This document shows positions 9,617-19,125 of a DNA stretch of 64,000 nucleotides, one piece after another. The notes below the pieces were generated by a model. That model made no database searches. It was not told the origin of the DNA and was given only the letters and a program-made list of their open reading frames with translations. The position numbers and the translations under genes were made by a program. Source of the stretch: Treponema sp. (GTDB lineage: Bacteria; Spirochaetota; Spirochaetia; Treponematales; Treponemataceae). The stretch covers positions 62,001 to 126,000 of the forward strand of contig JAILRG010000076.1 of the NCBI GenBank assembly GCA_024698325.1. Reading direction: 5' to 3'. Every line of letters starts with the position of its first letter. Within the stretch, counting starts at the first letter, position 1.

Positions 9617-11239
9617 ATGAAAAACCTTGTTGTGCTTTTTGCAGGCGGCGACATGACGCACGCCTTTGAACCGATATTCGATGGAAAAACCGCTTTTGAC
9701 TGTGCATGTTTCTGGGCGCAGACAGTGTCCGAAAATGCTGGTGACAAAAATGCGGGTGTCTCCGTATTCACCGTTCCGGAATACAAGGAGCGGATAGAAG
9801 CTGCTTTCGGCGCCAAAAAAACTGATGTTGTCGTCAGGGAGCAGTGGACGAATGCTGCTGTTGCCCGGGAGATTTCCGCCGCATGTACACGCCACGATGC
9901 CAGGTGTGCAGTGTTCGCCTGGGCGGACTCCCCGTTCCTGAATGCTGCGCTGACAGAAGAGCTTATCCGCATTCAGACTGAATACAAGGCTGAGTACAGT
10001 TTTGCCGACGGCTTTGCGTACGGTCTTGCGCCGGAAGTCATTGACAGGGGATGCGCCGGAATTGTCGCGGCTCTTGGTGAAGACAGCCAGAAAACGGCGG
10101 GCGAAAAGCCTGCTTCCCGTGACGCGCTCTTTTCCATCATGAGCGGCGACATCAACAGCTTCGAGATAGAAACGCACATTGCGGACAAAGACTACCGCCT
10201 GCTGAGGTTTTCGTTTGAATGCGGAAGCAAGGCTTCTGCACTCGGCTGTAAGCGCCTGTACGAGAGCGCAAAAAAAGGAAAGCTCCTTTCAAAGATAACG
10301 GATGCACCTTCCTGCAATGTCTATACGCTTTCTGACCTTGCGGAAAAAGACGTTTCCGTGCTCAAGACGCTTCCCGCTTTCTATAACGTGCAGCTTTCAG
10401 GCTCCTACAGCCACGCGCTTGTATATGCGCCGATTCCAGCGCTTCCCTCAGCGCAGAATATGGACATCGGCGCATTTTCTGCGCTTGTCAAAGATATTGC
10501 GCAGACAAGTGAGCGCGCCGTCGTCTCGCTTTCGCTTTTCGGAGAGCCGCTTTTGCATCCGCAGTTCGCCGACGCCGTCTCTGAAGTGCTGCGCTATCCG
10601 GGGCTGACAGTCTTTGTGGAGACTGATGGCGTGCTTGTTACCGAAGAACTTGCTTCCCGCATTGCCGCTTCGTGTCCAGATGCCGAAAAGCGTGTTATCT
10701 GGTGCGTGCTTCTGGATGCGCAGACGGCGCCTGTATACGGGGCTGTGCACGGCATAGGAGATGGCGAAAAAGCTGCTGCTGACTTTGCGGCGGCGCAGGC
10801 GGCTGTCGCGGTTCTTGCCGCTCATTTTCCGCACGCAGTCTATCCGCAGTTTACCCGTATGAAGGTGAACGAGCCGGAGCTTGAGGCTTTCTACCGCTAC
10901 TGGAAAAAAGCTGACAGCCCGAGCCGCGGCGAGCTTATCATTCAGAAATATGACCGATTCTGCGGCCTGCTTCCCGATGCAAAAAGCGCCGACCTTTCGC
11001 CGCTTGAGCGCATGCCCTGCTGGCATCTGCGCCGCGATTTCTGCGTCTTAAGTGATGGAACGGTTCCGTTCTGCCGGAGCGCCGCCTGTGCGACGGGTTG
11101 CGCCTCTGCCGGAAATGTGTTACAAGAGGGCATTCAAACTGTATGGGAACGATTTAATACTCCGCTTGAAGCTCATATCAGCCAGTCCTATAACGAAGTG
11201 TGCAAGGTTTGCGATGAATACTATACCTTTAACTTTTAA
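9617..11239 (+). CDS. spiro-SPASM-like protein: NTP-transferase-like N-terminus, cysteine-less radical-SAM-like core, C-terminal SPASM domain
   Basis: LSLFGEPLLHPQF resembles the radical SAM GGEP motif; CWHLRRDFCVLSDGTVPFCRS...GNVLQEGIQTVWE...CKVCDEYY is SPASM-like; no CxxxCxxC. Confidence 0.75.
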   Translation: MKNLVVLFAGGDMTHAFEPIFDGKTAFDCACFWAQTVSENAGDKNAGVSVFTVPEYKERIEAAFGAKKTDVVVREQWTNAAVAREISAACTRHDARCAVFAWADSPFLNAALTEELIRIQTEYKAEYSFADGFAYGLAPEVIDRGCAGIVAALGEDSQKTAGEKPASRDALFSIMSGDINSFEIETHIADKDYRLLRFSFECGSKASALGCKRLYESAKKGKLLSKITDAPSCNVYTLSDLAEKDVSVLKTLPAFYNVQLSGSYSHALVYAPIPALPSAQNMDIGAFSALVKDIAQTSERAVVSLSLFGEPLLHPQFADAVSEVLRYPGLTVFVETDGVLVTEELASRIAASCPDAEKRVIWCVLLDAQTAPVYGAVHGIGDGEKAAADFAAAQAAVAVLAAHFPHAVYPQFTRMKVNEPELEAFYRYWKKADSPSRGELIIQKYDRFCGLLPDAKSADLSPLERMPCWHLRRDFCVLSDGTVPFCRSAACATGCASAGNVLQEGIQTVWERFNTPLEAHISQSYNEVCKVCDEYYTFNF

Positions 11240-12170
11240 TCAGCGGCAGATTAACCGCACGGTGCTGGGGGGAAAGGAAGCTGTGCCCCATACGCAGCTT
11301 CCGGTGTCTGTCATTCTGCTGAATCAGGGAGGCAGCCACTACCGCATTCAGAATCTGGAAAATCTGATTAAATGTGGTTTTGAATCAATCATCTCATTCG
11401 AAACGGATCCGGAAAACTATAATATCGAGGATTTTGCCCAGCGCTTTCCCTGCGTGCATTTTGTTGTTCCTCTGGAGCCAGTCACTGATGGAGACCTTAT
11501 CAACATCGGCATGGATGAAGTTAAGAGCGATTATGTGCTGGTTGTCCGCGATACGATTTCGATTACCGGTGATATCCTGACAGCCCGGCTGGTGTCGCGA
11601 ATCACGGAGCAGACGCCATACTGCATTTCTCCGCATCTGATGGTCTCAAACAGCCCGTCGTTTCCTAACATATTTGTGCCCGGCGTCAAGAGGAGCGAGC
11701 TTGACGTCATTCCGTCATCACATGTTGCGGATGGAACGCCTACGCTCTATCCGCTAGACTATATCGGTCTGTACAACCGGCAGAAGTTCATTCAGCTCGG
11801 CGGCTATGACTATACGATTCTGTCGCCGTACTGGCAGAACCTTGATTTGTCATTCCGCGCATGGCTCTGGGGCGAGAAGATTTCGCTTTCTACGATGTTT
11901 AACCTTTCGTATCTGGGGCTTCCGCCAGCAGAAGATACATCGGCGAACCTGTTTTCGGGACGCTTTTACTTAAAGAATCTGCTTCCGCATTTTGTGGATG
12001 ACCACGCCCTTATTCCGCGCCTGTCATTTTTTGCCTACTATCGCCGTTCCGGCTGTGGCTTTTTCGAATCGCTTAACCAGTTCGGAGATGCCCGCAGCTG
12101 GGTAGAAAAAAATAAATACCGCTTCCGTTTTGATGCGCCGCATCTGATAGAAAACTGGGGGAATCTATGA
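11214..12170 (+). CDS. Glycosyltransferase-like protein (family 2-like fold)
   Basis: ATG at 11214 (MNTIPLTFNQRQINRTVLGG) overlaps the upstream gene by 26 bp; SVILLNQGGSHYRIQNLENLIKCGFESIISFE and FIQLGGYDYTILSPYWQNLDLSFRAWLWG are GT-A-like. Confidence 0.6.
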   Translation: MNTIPLTFNQRQINRTVLGGKEAVPHTQLPVSVILLNQGGSHYRIQNLENLIKCGFESIISFETDPENYNIEDFAQRFPCVHFVVPLEPVTDGDLINIGMDEVKSDYVLVVRDTISITGDILTARLVSRITEQTPYCISPHLMVSNSPSFPNIFVPGVKRSELDVIPSSHVADGTPTLYPLDYIGLYNRQKFIQLGGYDYTILSPYWQNLDLSFRAWLWGEKISLSTMFNLSYLGLPPAEDTSANLFSGRFYLKNLLPHFVDDHALIPRLSFFAYYRRSGCGFFESLNQFGDARSWVEKNKYRFRFDAPHLIENWGNL

Positions 12171-14746
12171 GTGAATCTTGTGATACCGTTCTGATTGTGC
12201 AATGCCGTCTGTCATCAAGCAGACTTCCTGGTAAGGCGCTGCTTCCGCTGGGAAATAAAACCGTGCTTGACTGGACGCTTTCTGCGATGAAGAAAGTGCG
12301 TGCCGATGCCTATTATGTCGCTACCGACGCAGAATCTTACGACGCACTGCTACCTGTTGCCTCGCGGAACGGCTTTTCTGTATTTAAAGGCCCGCTCGAA
12401 GATGTGCTTGAACGTTTCTGCCAGCTCATAGAAAAGACCGGCGCAAAAACGGTTATCCGCGCAACTGCTGACAATCCGTTCCTGTTTTACGAGGCTGCGC
12501 AGGCGCTTGTGGATGAATACGAAAAACGCCGGGCTTCTAATCCTGTTGATTACATTACCTGGACGGGCTTACCGCATGGAAGCGGCGTCGAGGTGTTCAG
12601 CGCAGAATCTCTCTTAAAGGCCAAGCCTGAGACAAGCGATGCGTATGATCACGAGCATGTGGCGCCGGCGCTTTACAAGCACACCGACCGCTTTTCTGCG
12701 CTGTTCCTGCCGGCTCCCGAAGCGTGGAACCGCCCGGACTTGCGTACCACGATAGACACAAAGACTGATTACCGCCGCGCCTGTGCCATTGTGCGGGCTG
12801 TCTCGGCTTCTGTCAGTGCGGACGCTGCGGCCAATGCAGGCGGCGCAAGTGCGGAGCCGTTTACCTGTAAGCAGATTATTGCCGCCTGTGAAGACGCAAG
12901 CGTCTCTCATCCGGTTCTCTGCGTTCCGTGCGTCAAAAAGGGGCGGGGAACGGGCCACCTTCGCCGCTGCCTTTCCATTGCTGTTTCTGCTGGTGCTGAC
13001 GTGTATATTCCGGAAGACGCAGACCTGGATAAAAAGAACGAGCTGCTTGCCGCTTCCCGCCTAGAAGGCCTCTGCGACTGGCAGATTGTTACCGAGCTTC
13101 CGCAAAAAAATGACTACGCGCTCATCTTGACGGACGCGTTCTCGCTGAACCGCGATCTTGCATTAAAGCTTGCGTCTGTAGCGCCGCTTGCCGCCATTGA
13201 CGAAGGCTCGCTTAATACTGATGTCTGCGATTATCTGCTTGATATTATTCCGTCATATGGCATTACCCGCCCGGCAAATGTTGCAGACCCTTCATTTGTA
13301 ACGCTTCCGAAAAACCGTCGCAGCGCTCCGAAGATTACGGCTTTCGAGCAGATTAAGAACATACTTGTAACTGTCGGCGGCGAAGACCCTGCAGACCTTG
13401 TTGTTCCGGCAGCGACAGCCTTTGCCGGCGTCGGAAAGAACATTACTGCCATCATCCCGAGTGATAAAAGCATTGACGAATCCCTGCTTCGTGTGCCGGA
13501 GTCGGTGCGCGAAAAGGTGACGTTTATACCGCCGGTGCATAACCTGCGGGAAAAACTGTATGAATACGATGTGGTCGTAACTCATTACGGCTTTACCGCT
13601 TTTGAGGCTGTGGCTGCAGGTTGCGGCGTCGTGCTTTTGGGAACGACTGCGCTGCATGTGCAGCTTGCGCAGCGCTACGGCTTTGCCTGTATTCCTGCAA
13701 ATGATATCGGAGAAGCCTCTGCCCAGAATGCGCTGTACGATGTCGAGGCGTTGTATCCTGACAGCCCGTTTACCCGCGAGGGTGCCGGCAGGCGTGAATT
13801 GGGCGCCTTTGTGCAGCATCTTGCGCAGGGACGGCGCTTTTTCTGCCCGGTCTGCGGCGATACTGCCCAGAACAGTCCCGTGCCGGCTCATGTCGGTGAC
13901 GCTGTCGTCTCGCGCATTCCGTCGCGCACCTTCCGCCGCTGCTCGTCCTGCGGTATGCTCTACATGTCATGGACACAGGACGCAGATGCCAAGCGCTACG
14001 ATGAAGCCTATTTCTTTGAAAACTACAAGAAGCAGTACGGAAAGACCTATCTGGACGACTTTACTGCGATAAAGAGCCAGTGCGTGCGCCGCACCTCAGT
14101 GATTGACCAGCTGTATCGTTCCGCGCATAAAGCCGTTACGCCCACGGTGCTTGATGTAGGCTGCGCGTTCGGCCCGTATCTTGATGCGGCAAATGACGCA
14201 GGCTGGCAGGTGTTTGGCACCGATGTAAGCGAAGAAGCCGTGCAGTATGTGCAGAATACGCTGCATTATCCTGCCGTTATGGCCCGCTTTCCTGATTTAG
14301 ACCCTGCCGCGGAATACGGAGTCCGCCAGTTTGATGCGGTGACAATGTGGTACGTTATTGAGCATTTCCAGAATCTTGATGCAGTCCTCCGCGGAGTCGC
14401 ACGCATGGTAAAAAAAGGCGGCATTTTTGCATTTTCCACGCCCAGCGCAAGCGGCGTGTCTGCGCGGTTCAGTCCGCAGAAGTTTTTTGTGCAAAGTCCG
14501 GCAGATCACTTTACCTTGTGGGAGCCATCACGCGCCGCTTCGATTCTGCGCCGGTACGGCTTTAGGGTGGTAAAAATCGTCTATACCGGGCACCATCCGG
14601 AGCGGTTCCCCAAGCTTGCAAAATCAAAGGCAAAACCCTCAAGCTTCCGCTTCTCATTATTCAGCGCGCTCAGCCATTTCTTCGGACTGGGCGATACGTT
14701 CGAAGTGTATTGTAAAAAAGAAAAGGATATTTCATTCGATGACTGA
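12167..14746 (+). CDS. Fusion protein: SpsF/NeuA-like cytidylyltransferase + PseG-like domain + zinc-ribbon SAM-dependent methyltransferase
   Basis: VQCRLSSSRLPGKALLPLGNKTVLDWTL (SpsF-type); KKGRGTGHLRRCLSIA and TVGGEDPADLV (PseG-like); CPVCG..CSSCGMLYM then VLDVGCAFGPYLDAANDAGWQVFGTDVSEEAV (methyltransferase). Confidence 0.8.
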   Translation: MSESCDTVLIVQCRLSSSRLPGKALLPLGNKTVLDWTLSAMKKVRADAYYVATDAESYDALLPVASRNGFSVFKGPLEDVLERFCQLIEKTGAKTVIRATADNPFLFYEAAQALVDEYEKRRASNPVDYITWTGLPHGSGVEVFSAESLLKAKPETSDAYDHEHVAPALYKHTDRFSALFLPAPEAWNRPDLRTTIDTKTDYRRACAIVRAVSASVSADAAANAGGASAEPFTCKQIIAACEDASVSHPVLCVPCVKKGRGTGHLRRCLSIAVSAGADVYIPEDADLDKKNELLAASRLEGLCDWQIVTELPQKNDYALILTDAFSLNRDLALKLASVAPLAAIDEGSLNTDVCDYLLDIIPSYGITRPANVADPSFVTLPKNRRSAPKITAFEQIKNILVTVGGEDPADLVVPAATAFAGVGKNITAIIPSDKSIDESLLRVPESVREKVTFIPPVHNLREKLYEYDVVVTHYGFTAFEAVAAGCGVVLLGTTALHVQLAQRYGFACIPANDIGEASAQNALYDVEALYPDSPFTREGAGRRELGAFVQHLAQGRRFFCPVCGDTAQNSPVPAHVGDAVVSRIPSRTFRRCSSCGMLYMSWTQDADAKRYDEAYFFENYKKQYGKTYLDDFTAIKSQCVRRTSVIDQLYRSAHKAVTPTVLDVGCAFGPYLDAANDAGWQVFGTDVSEEAVQYVQNTLHYPAVMARFPDLDPAAEYGVRQFDAVTMWYVIEHFQNLDAVLRGVARMVKKGGIFAFSTPSASGVSARFSPQKFFVQSPADHFTLWEPSRAASILRRYGFRVVKIVYTGHHPERFPKLAKSKAKPSSFRFSLFSALSHFFGLGDTFEVYCKKEKDISFDD

Positions 14747-16412
14747 TACAAAACAAAGACAGATATTGATTTTGGGCGCGGGGCTTATGCAAAAGCCCTC
14801 GATTCTTGCGGCAAAGGAGCTTGGGTACAAGGCTGTTGTCGTGGATGCAAATCCGCATGCGCTCTGCGTGCCGCTTGCAGACCGCTTCGAGACAATTGAC
14901 TTGAAAGACCGTCCGGCGCTTGCAGCATTTGCAAAATCGCTCATGAAAGAAGAAGGCGGGCTTGTGGCAGTGTTTACTGCAGGAACTGATTTTTCAGCCT
15001 CCGTTTCGTATGTGGCAGAGCAGTGCGGCTTAAAGGCGCATGCTTTTGAAGCAGCCCTTAATGCAAGCGATAAGCTTCGTATGCGTGCGTGTTTTTCTGC
15101 GTACGGGGTTCCCAGCCCTGATTTTTCAGAAATGCAGAAAGCTGACATTGCATTCCTTGGTGCTGACGAGACATGTGATACGCAGCCGGGCGTGTTAAAA
15201 GTAGTAAAGCCCTGTGACAATATGGGCGGCCGTGGCTGCCGTCTGGTGCGTTCCCGGCAGGAATGGGTGCCGGCCCTCACAAATGCCGTCTCTTCATCCC
15301 GCACGGGCAGGGCAATCGTCGAAGATTACATGGCAGGCCCCGAGTTCAGCATTGATTCAGTTGTATACAACGGAACGCTTACCATAACAGGCTTTGCCGA
15401 CCGTCACATTTACTTTCCGCCGTATTTTATTGAAACAGGACACACCATGCCGACCTGCATCGACGAAAAAATGCGCCTTGAGCTGATTGCGGCTTTTGCC
15501 CTCGGCATTAAGGCTCTGGGGCTTTCCTGCGGCGTTGCCAAGGCTGACATCAAGTACACGGAAAATGGTCCCATGATTGGCGAGATTGCAGCCCGGCTTT
15601 CCGGCGGTTACATGAGCGGCTGGACGTACCCGTACGCAAGTGACGTTCCGCTTACAAAAACTGCCCTGCAGGTTGCGCTCGGCGAAGAGCCTTCCGAACT
15701 GGTGAAAAACCGCGTGCCGCTTCCCTGGGCGCCGCATCCTGCACAGGCTGGCAAGGAGCAGCCGTTCTTGCTGTATGAGCTTCCCTGTAAGCGCACGAGT
15801 GCAGAACGCGCATGGATTTCTATCCCCGGCGTTGTTTCCCGTATCTATGGCCTTAAGGAGGCTTCCGGCGTGCTAGGAGTGCGCGATGTGCTTCCCCGGG
15901 TACATGAAGGGGACGAGGTTCGCTTTCCGCGCAATAACGTAGAAAAATGCGGTAACATCATCGCCGTTGGTAGCACGAGGGCTGATGCCGTTGACTCAGC
16001 TCAGCTTGCAGTAAGTGGTATAACGCTCAGGCTTACTCCGCATAATGCGGGTACTGACGCATTCCTTGGCGGCCTGTGCGCTGAAGATGAATCAGGTTTT
16101 CCGCCCCAGGCATTTTCCGAAGCGTTTTCTCTCTACAGCACACACTGCTCCGATGCAGAAAAAGGAAAGACTATTCCAGCTTGTGTTCCGGTGGCGCCTC
16201 TTTTACCTCCCGCGCTTTCCTCACTCACCGAAAGCACTGACTGGAATCACCTTTCGCTCAAAAATGCTTTGGCGCGTTTTGACGAACTGTGCCCGAATCA
16301 CCCGGAACTAGATGCAAATCAGTTCTGGCTTGTTTTCCTGCGTGGCAGCGTGCAGGGCGCCTTGTATCTTGCAGATAGCGCATCTTCAGGTGCTGTTTCG
16401 GAGGAAGACTGA
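14739..16412 (+). CDS. ATP-grasp domain protein (PurK/CarB-like ligase)
   Basis: MTDTKQRQILILGAGLMQKPSILAAKELGYKAVVVDANPHA; VLKVVKPCDNMGGRGCRLV; GEIAARLSGGYMSGWTYPYA. Confidence 0.8.
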   Translation: MTDTKQRQILILGAGLMQKPSILAAKELGYKAVVVDANPHALCVPLADRFETIDLKDRPALAAFAKSLMKEEGGLVAVFTAGTDFSASVSYVAEQCGLKAHAFEAALNASDKLRMRACFSAYGVPSPDFSEMQKADIAFLGADETCDTQPGVLKVVKPCDNMGGRGCRLVRSRQEWVPALTNAVSSSRTGRAIVEDYMAGPEFSIDSVVYNGTLTITGFADRHIYFPPYFIETGHTMPTCIDEKMRLELIAAFALGIKALGLSCGVAKADIKYTENGPMIGEIAARLSGGYMSGWTYPYASDVPLTKTALQVALGEEPSELVKNRVPLPWAPHPAQAGKEQPFLLYELPCKRTSAERAWISIPGVVSRIYGLKEASGVLGVRDVLPRVHEGDEVRFPRNNVEKCGNIIAVGSTRADAVDSAQLAVSGITLRLTPHNAGTDAFLGGLCAEDESGFPPQAFSEAFSLYSTHCSDAEKGKTIPACVPVAPLLPPALSSLTESTDWNHLSLKNALARFDELCPNHPELDANQFWLVFLRGSVQGALYLADSASSGAVSEED

Positions 16413-17443
16413 TGAAACGCTTTTACGCTGTGCTTTTACTGCTGCTTGCTGTTTGTATGCAGTCCTTCTGTGCAGAATCTTCCCTTAACCTGCTCGAAGC
16501 GGCCGAAAAGGCTGGCGCACAGGTTTTCTGGGATTCGCTTTCCGGCACCGGTATGCTCGAAAAAAACGGTCATCAGATTTCTTTCCGTGCCGGAGATAGC
16601 TTTGTGCTGCACGACTACAAACTTCTTGCGCTCTGCGATGCACCTGAGCTGAAAGACGGAACGCTGTATGTCTCCCAGCAGTTCATGAAAGATGCCGAGT
16701 CGTTTTTTAATACGCGTACTGACGAAAGTTCGTACAAAATCGGTGCAATCCTGATTGACCCCGGTCATGGCGGAAAAGACCCCGGTGCTATGGACACTCA
16801 TACGATAAAAGGGAAAAAAGTAACCGTTAAGGAAAAGGATGTGAACCTTGCCGTGGGAAAAATGCTCTATGCACGGCTTAAGACCGCCTATCCGGATAAG
16901 CAGATTCTCATGACCCGCAGTACTGATGTGTTTATTTCCCTTGCCCAGCGCACGGAAATAGCAAACAGTGTCAAACTGAAAGACGACGAAGCGATTCTGT
17001 ACATTTCCATTCACGTTAATGCCTCGCTTGACAAAAAAGCAAACGGCTACGAAGTCTGGTATCTGTCTCCCGGGTACCGGCGGACAGTCCTTGATAAACG
17101 GGCTTCTGACGACAAAACGCTGTTTAACATCATGAACTCAATGATGGAAGAGGAGTACACTACCGAAAGCATTTTAATTGCGAAGTTCGTTATGGACGGC
17201 ATGCAGGCGCAGGTTGGCTCGCTTGCTTCTCCGCGCGGCATAAAAGCAGAGGAGTGGTTTGTTGTCCGCAATTCAAATATGCCGGCTGTCCTTGTCGAGC
17301 TGGGATTCCTGACAAACGAAAAAGAGGCAGCTTTGCTCGCAGATAACTCCTACTTGCAAAAGGCAGCTTTCGGTATATATAATGGCCTGGCCGCATTTGT
17401 AACGCATTTTGAGCGATCCCGCGGTTTTACTGGAACGAAATGA
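16412..17443 (+). CDS. N-acetylmuramoyl-L-alanine amidase (Amidase_3)
   Basis: ILIDPGHGGKDPGAM, LMTRSTDVFISLAQRTEIAN, SIHVNAS and VLVELGFLTNEKEAALL; signal peptide. Confidence 0.93.
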   Translation: MKRFYAVLLLLLAVCMQSFCAESSLNLLEAAEKAGAQVFWDSLSGTGMLEKNGHQISFRAGDSFVLHDYKLLALCDAPELKDGTLYVSQQFMKDAESFFNTRTDESSYKIGAILIDPGHGGKDPGAMDTHTIKGKKVTVKEKDVNLAVGKMLYARLKTAYPDKQILMTRSTDVFISLAQRTEIANSVKLKDDEAILYISIHVNASLDKKANGYEVWYLSPGYRRTVLDKRASDDKTLFNIMNSMMEEEYTTESILIAKFVMDGMQAQVGSLASPRGIKAEEWFVVRNSNMPAVLVELGFLTNEKEAALLADNSYLQKAAFGIYNGLAAFVTHFERSRGFTGTK

Positions 17444-17886
17444 CCCTGATGAAAAGCAAAATACGCCTGTTTTTGATAATTGCTGCGGTAGCTCTGGCTA
17501 TCTCTTTTATTTTTTACATTCCCGGAACCTCGGCAAAGCGCCGGATTTTTACGTTTCCGGAGATTGGTACAGAAAAAACTGTTGTAGAAGTCCGCTATCT
17601 TCGCACTCCTGAAGGTATGGATGAAGTGACGGCTTTTGTTAATGAACTGCTGCTTGGCCCGCAGACATCCCGGGTACGGCCGCTGTTTACCCGGGGAACG
17701 AACTGTTCTTTCTGTTTTGTCCGCGATAAGACGCTCTATGTAGACCTTTCAGCAAATGCCCTGCTTGAGGCTTCAGATTCCGCGTCGATTCTGGAAGGCA
17801 TCCGTTATTTTAAGCAGAATATTAAAAAGAATTTTCCGTCTGTCCGGGAGATTCAGCTCTATATCGGCGGTCGTCCTGTTGAATAA
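17440..17886 (+). CDS. GerMN domain-containing protein
   Basis: N-terminal TM; FVNELLLGPQTS...LYVDLSANAL motif; 4-bp overlap with the amidase gene. Confidence 0.75.
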   Translation: MTLMKSKIRLFLIIAAVALAISFIFYIPGTSAKRRIFTFPEIGTEKTVVEVRYLRTPEGMDEVTAFVNELLLGPQTSRVRPLFTRGTNCSFCFVRDKTLYVDLSANALLEASDSASILEGIRYFKQNIKKNFPSVREIQLYIGGRPVE

Positions 17887-17924
17887 GTCTTAAAAAAATG
17901 CGGAAAAAATCCGTATAAAAAGCG

Positions 17925-17953
17925 TTGACAAAAAAGCAGTCTTGTTAGATACT
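17925..17953 (+). promoter_or_regulatory. Sigma-70-like promoter for flaA (TTGACA - 17 bp - GATACT)
   Basis: Consensus -35 at 17925-17930 and -10-like GATACT at 17948-17953, upstream of an AGGAG RBS. Confidence 0.65.
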
Positions 17954-18001
17954 TTAATCACATACAAGGCTACATCAATCGAGTTTTAAAAGGAGCTTCG
18001 A

Positions 18002-19096
18002 ATGAAGAAAACTTTAGCGTTATCTGTTGCAGCTGCAATGCTTCTTGGAACATCTGCTTTTGCTACAGAATCAGTACTCATCGATTTCACTATGCTGGAC
18101 GGCGATATTACTATCAAAGCACAGGATAGTGATGTGGAAATTCCCCAGAACAGACGTACTGTGATGGATTACGGTATCAATGCTGGTGCAACTTTCAACC
18201 AGGATCAGAAAGATCTTATGAAGACATCTCTGTACCTTGGCGAATGGGAGATTGTACTCAACAGTTCTGCCCGTAATGTAACAAGCCTCGCAGAATCTGT
18301 CGTTGTTCCGGCACCTGTCCGCGAAAGCTCTAAGCAGCCGTTTGCTGGCAAGAACGTCATGGGCGTTCATGTGATTTTCCCGCATGGCGCATACAATGCA
18401 AATGCAAAAGTTGTTCCGCCGTTTGATATTCCGGCTTACGAGCCGCTCTCAACAGCAGATGACAACGGCGACCGTCAGCAGCCGACTGATGAAGAAAAGG
18501 CTTCTGGTCGCATGCTGTTCGAAGCTGACGACGATACAACACCGGCTTATGGTCTGGTAAAGAACGTTGGTACACTTAAGTCAATCAAAGTAACTACAAT
18601 GGGTATGAATTATCCTCACGGACTCTATGTTCTCCTGAAGGACAATGACAACGTTGAGCGCCGCTACTTCATGGGTTACCTTGGTTTTGACGGTTGGAAA
18701 CAGCTGATTTGGAACAACCCTGATTACATTTCTGAAGTTCGCACACGCGAAATCCGTGTATACCCGATTTATCCGCGTGGTCTTCCGTTCGTGAAGTTCT
18801 GCGGCTTCCAGATTACACGTGATGCTATGCACGCTGGTGATGATTTCATCGGTTACTTCAAAGATGTTGCAATCATCTACGACAAAGCAGAGCTCACAAC
18901 AGAGCGCGACATTGCTGATGAAGACCTTTGGGGTATCGTAACTCGTCGTGAAGCTGCTCGCCAGACATTCGAAATGTCTCGCTTCGGTGGCAAACAGGTT
19001 AACCGCTACCTCGAAAAGGCTAAGATGGCAACTGAAGAACAGTTCACATCAAGCCTGGCAGATGGTTCTGAAGGTCACGCAACAGGCAATCAATAA
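18002..19096 (+). CDS. flaA: Flagellar filament outer-layer (sheath) protein FlaA
   Basis: Signal peptide MKKTLALSVAAAMLLGTSAFA; spirochaetal FlaA-like sequence (LGVKxx-style GMNYPHGLYVLLKDNDNVERRYFMGYLGFDGWKQLIWNNPDY). Confidence 0.9.
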   Translation: MKKTLALSVAAAMLLGTSAFATESVLIDFTMLDGDITIKAQDSDVEIPQNRRTVMDYGINAGATFNQDQKDLMKTSLYLGEWEIVLNSSARNVTSLAESVVVPAPVRESSKQPFAGKNVMGVHVIFPHGAYNANAKVVPPFDIPAYEPLSTADDNGDRQQPTDEEKASGRMLFEADDDTTPAYGLVKNVGTLKSIKVTTMGMNYPHGLYVLLKDNDNVERRYFMGYLGFDGWKQLIWNNPDYISEVRTREIRVYPIYPRGLPFVKFCGFQITRDAMHAGDDFIGYFKDVAIIYDKAELTTERDIADEDLWGIVTRREAARQTFEMSRFGGKQVNRYLEKAKMATEEQFTSSLADGSEGHATGNQ

Positions 19097-19125
19097 TAGC
19101 TTTGCTACTAGCTTGAATTGAAAAA

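Noticed and set aside
9527-10177. 216-aa minus-strand ORF
   Set aside because: Antisense to the spiro-SPASM-like gene; no recognisable domain.
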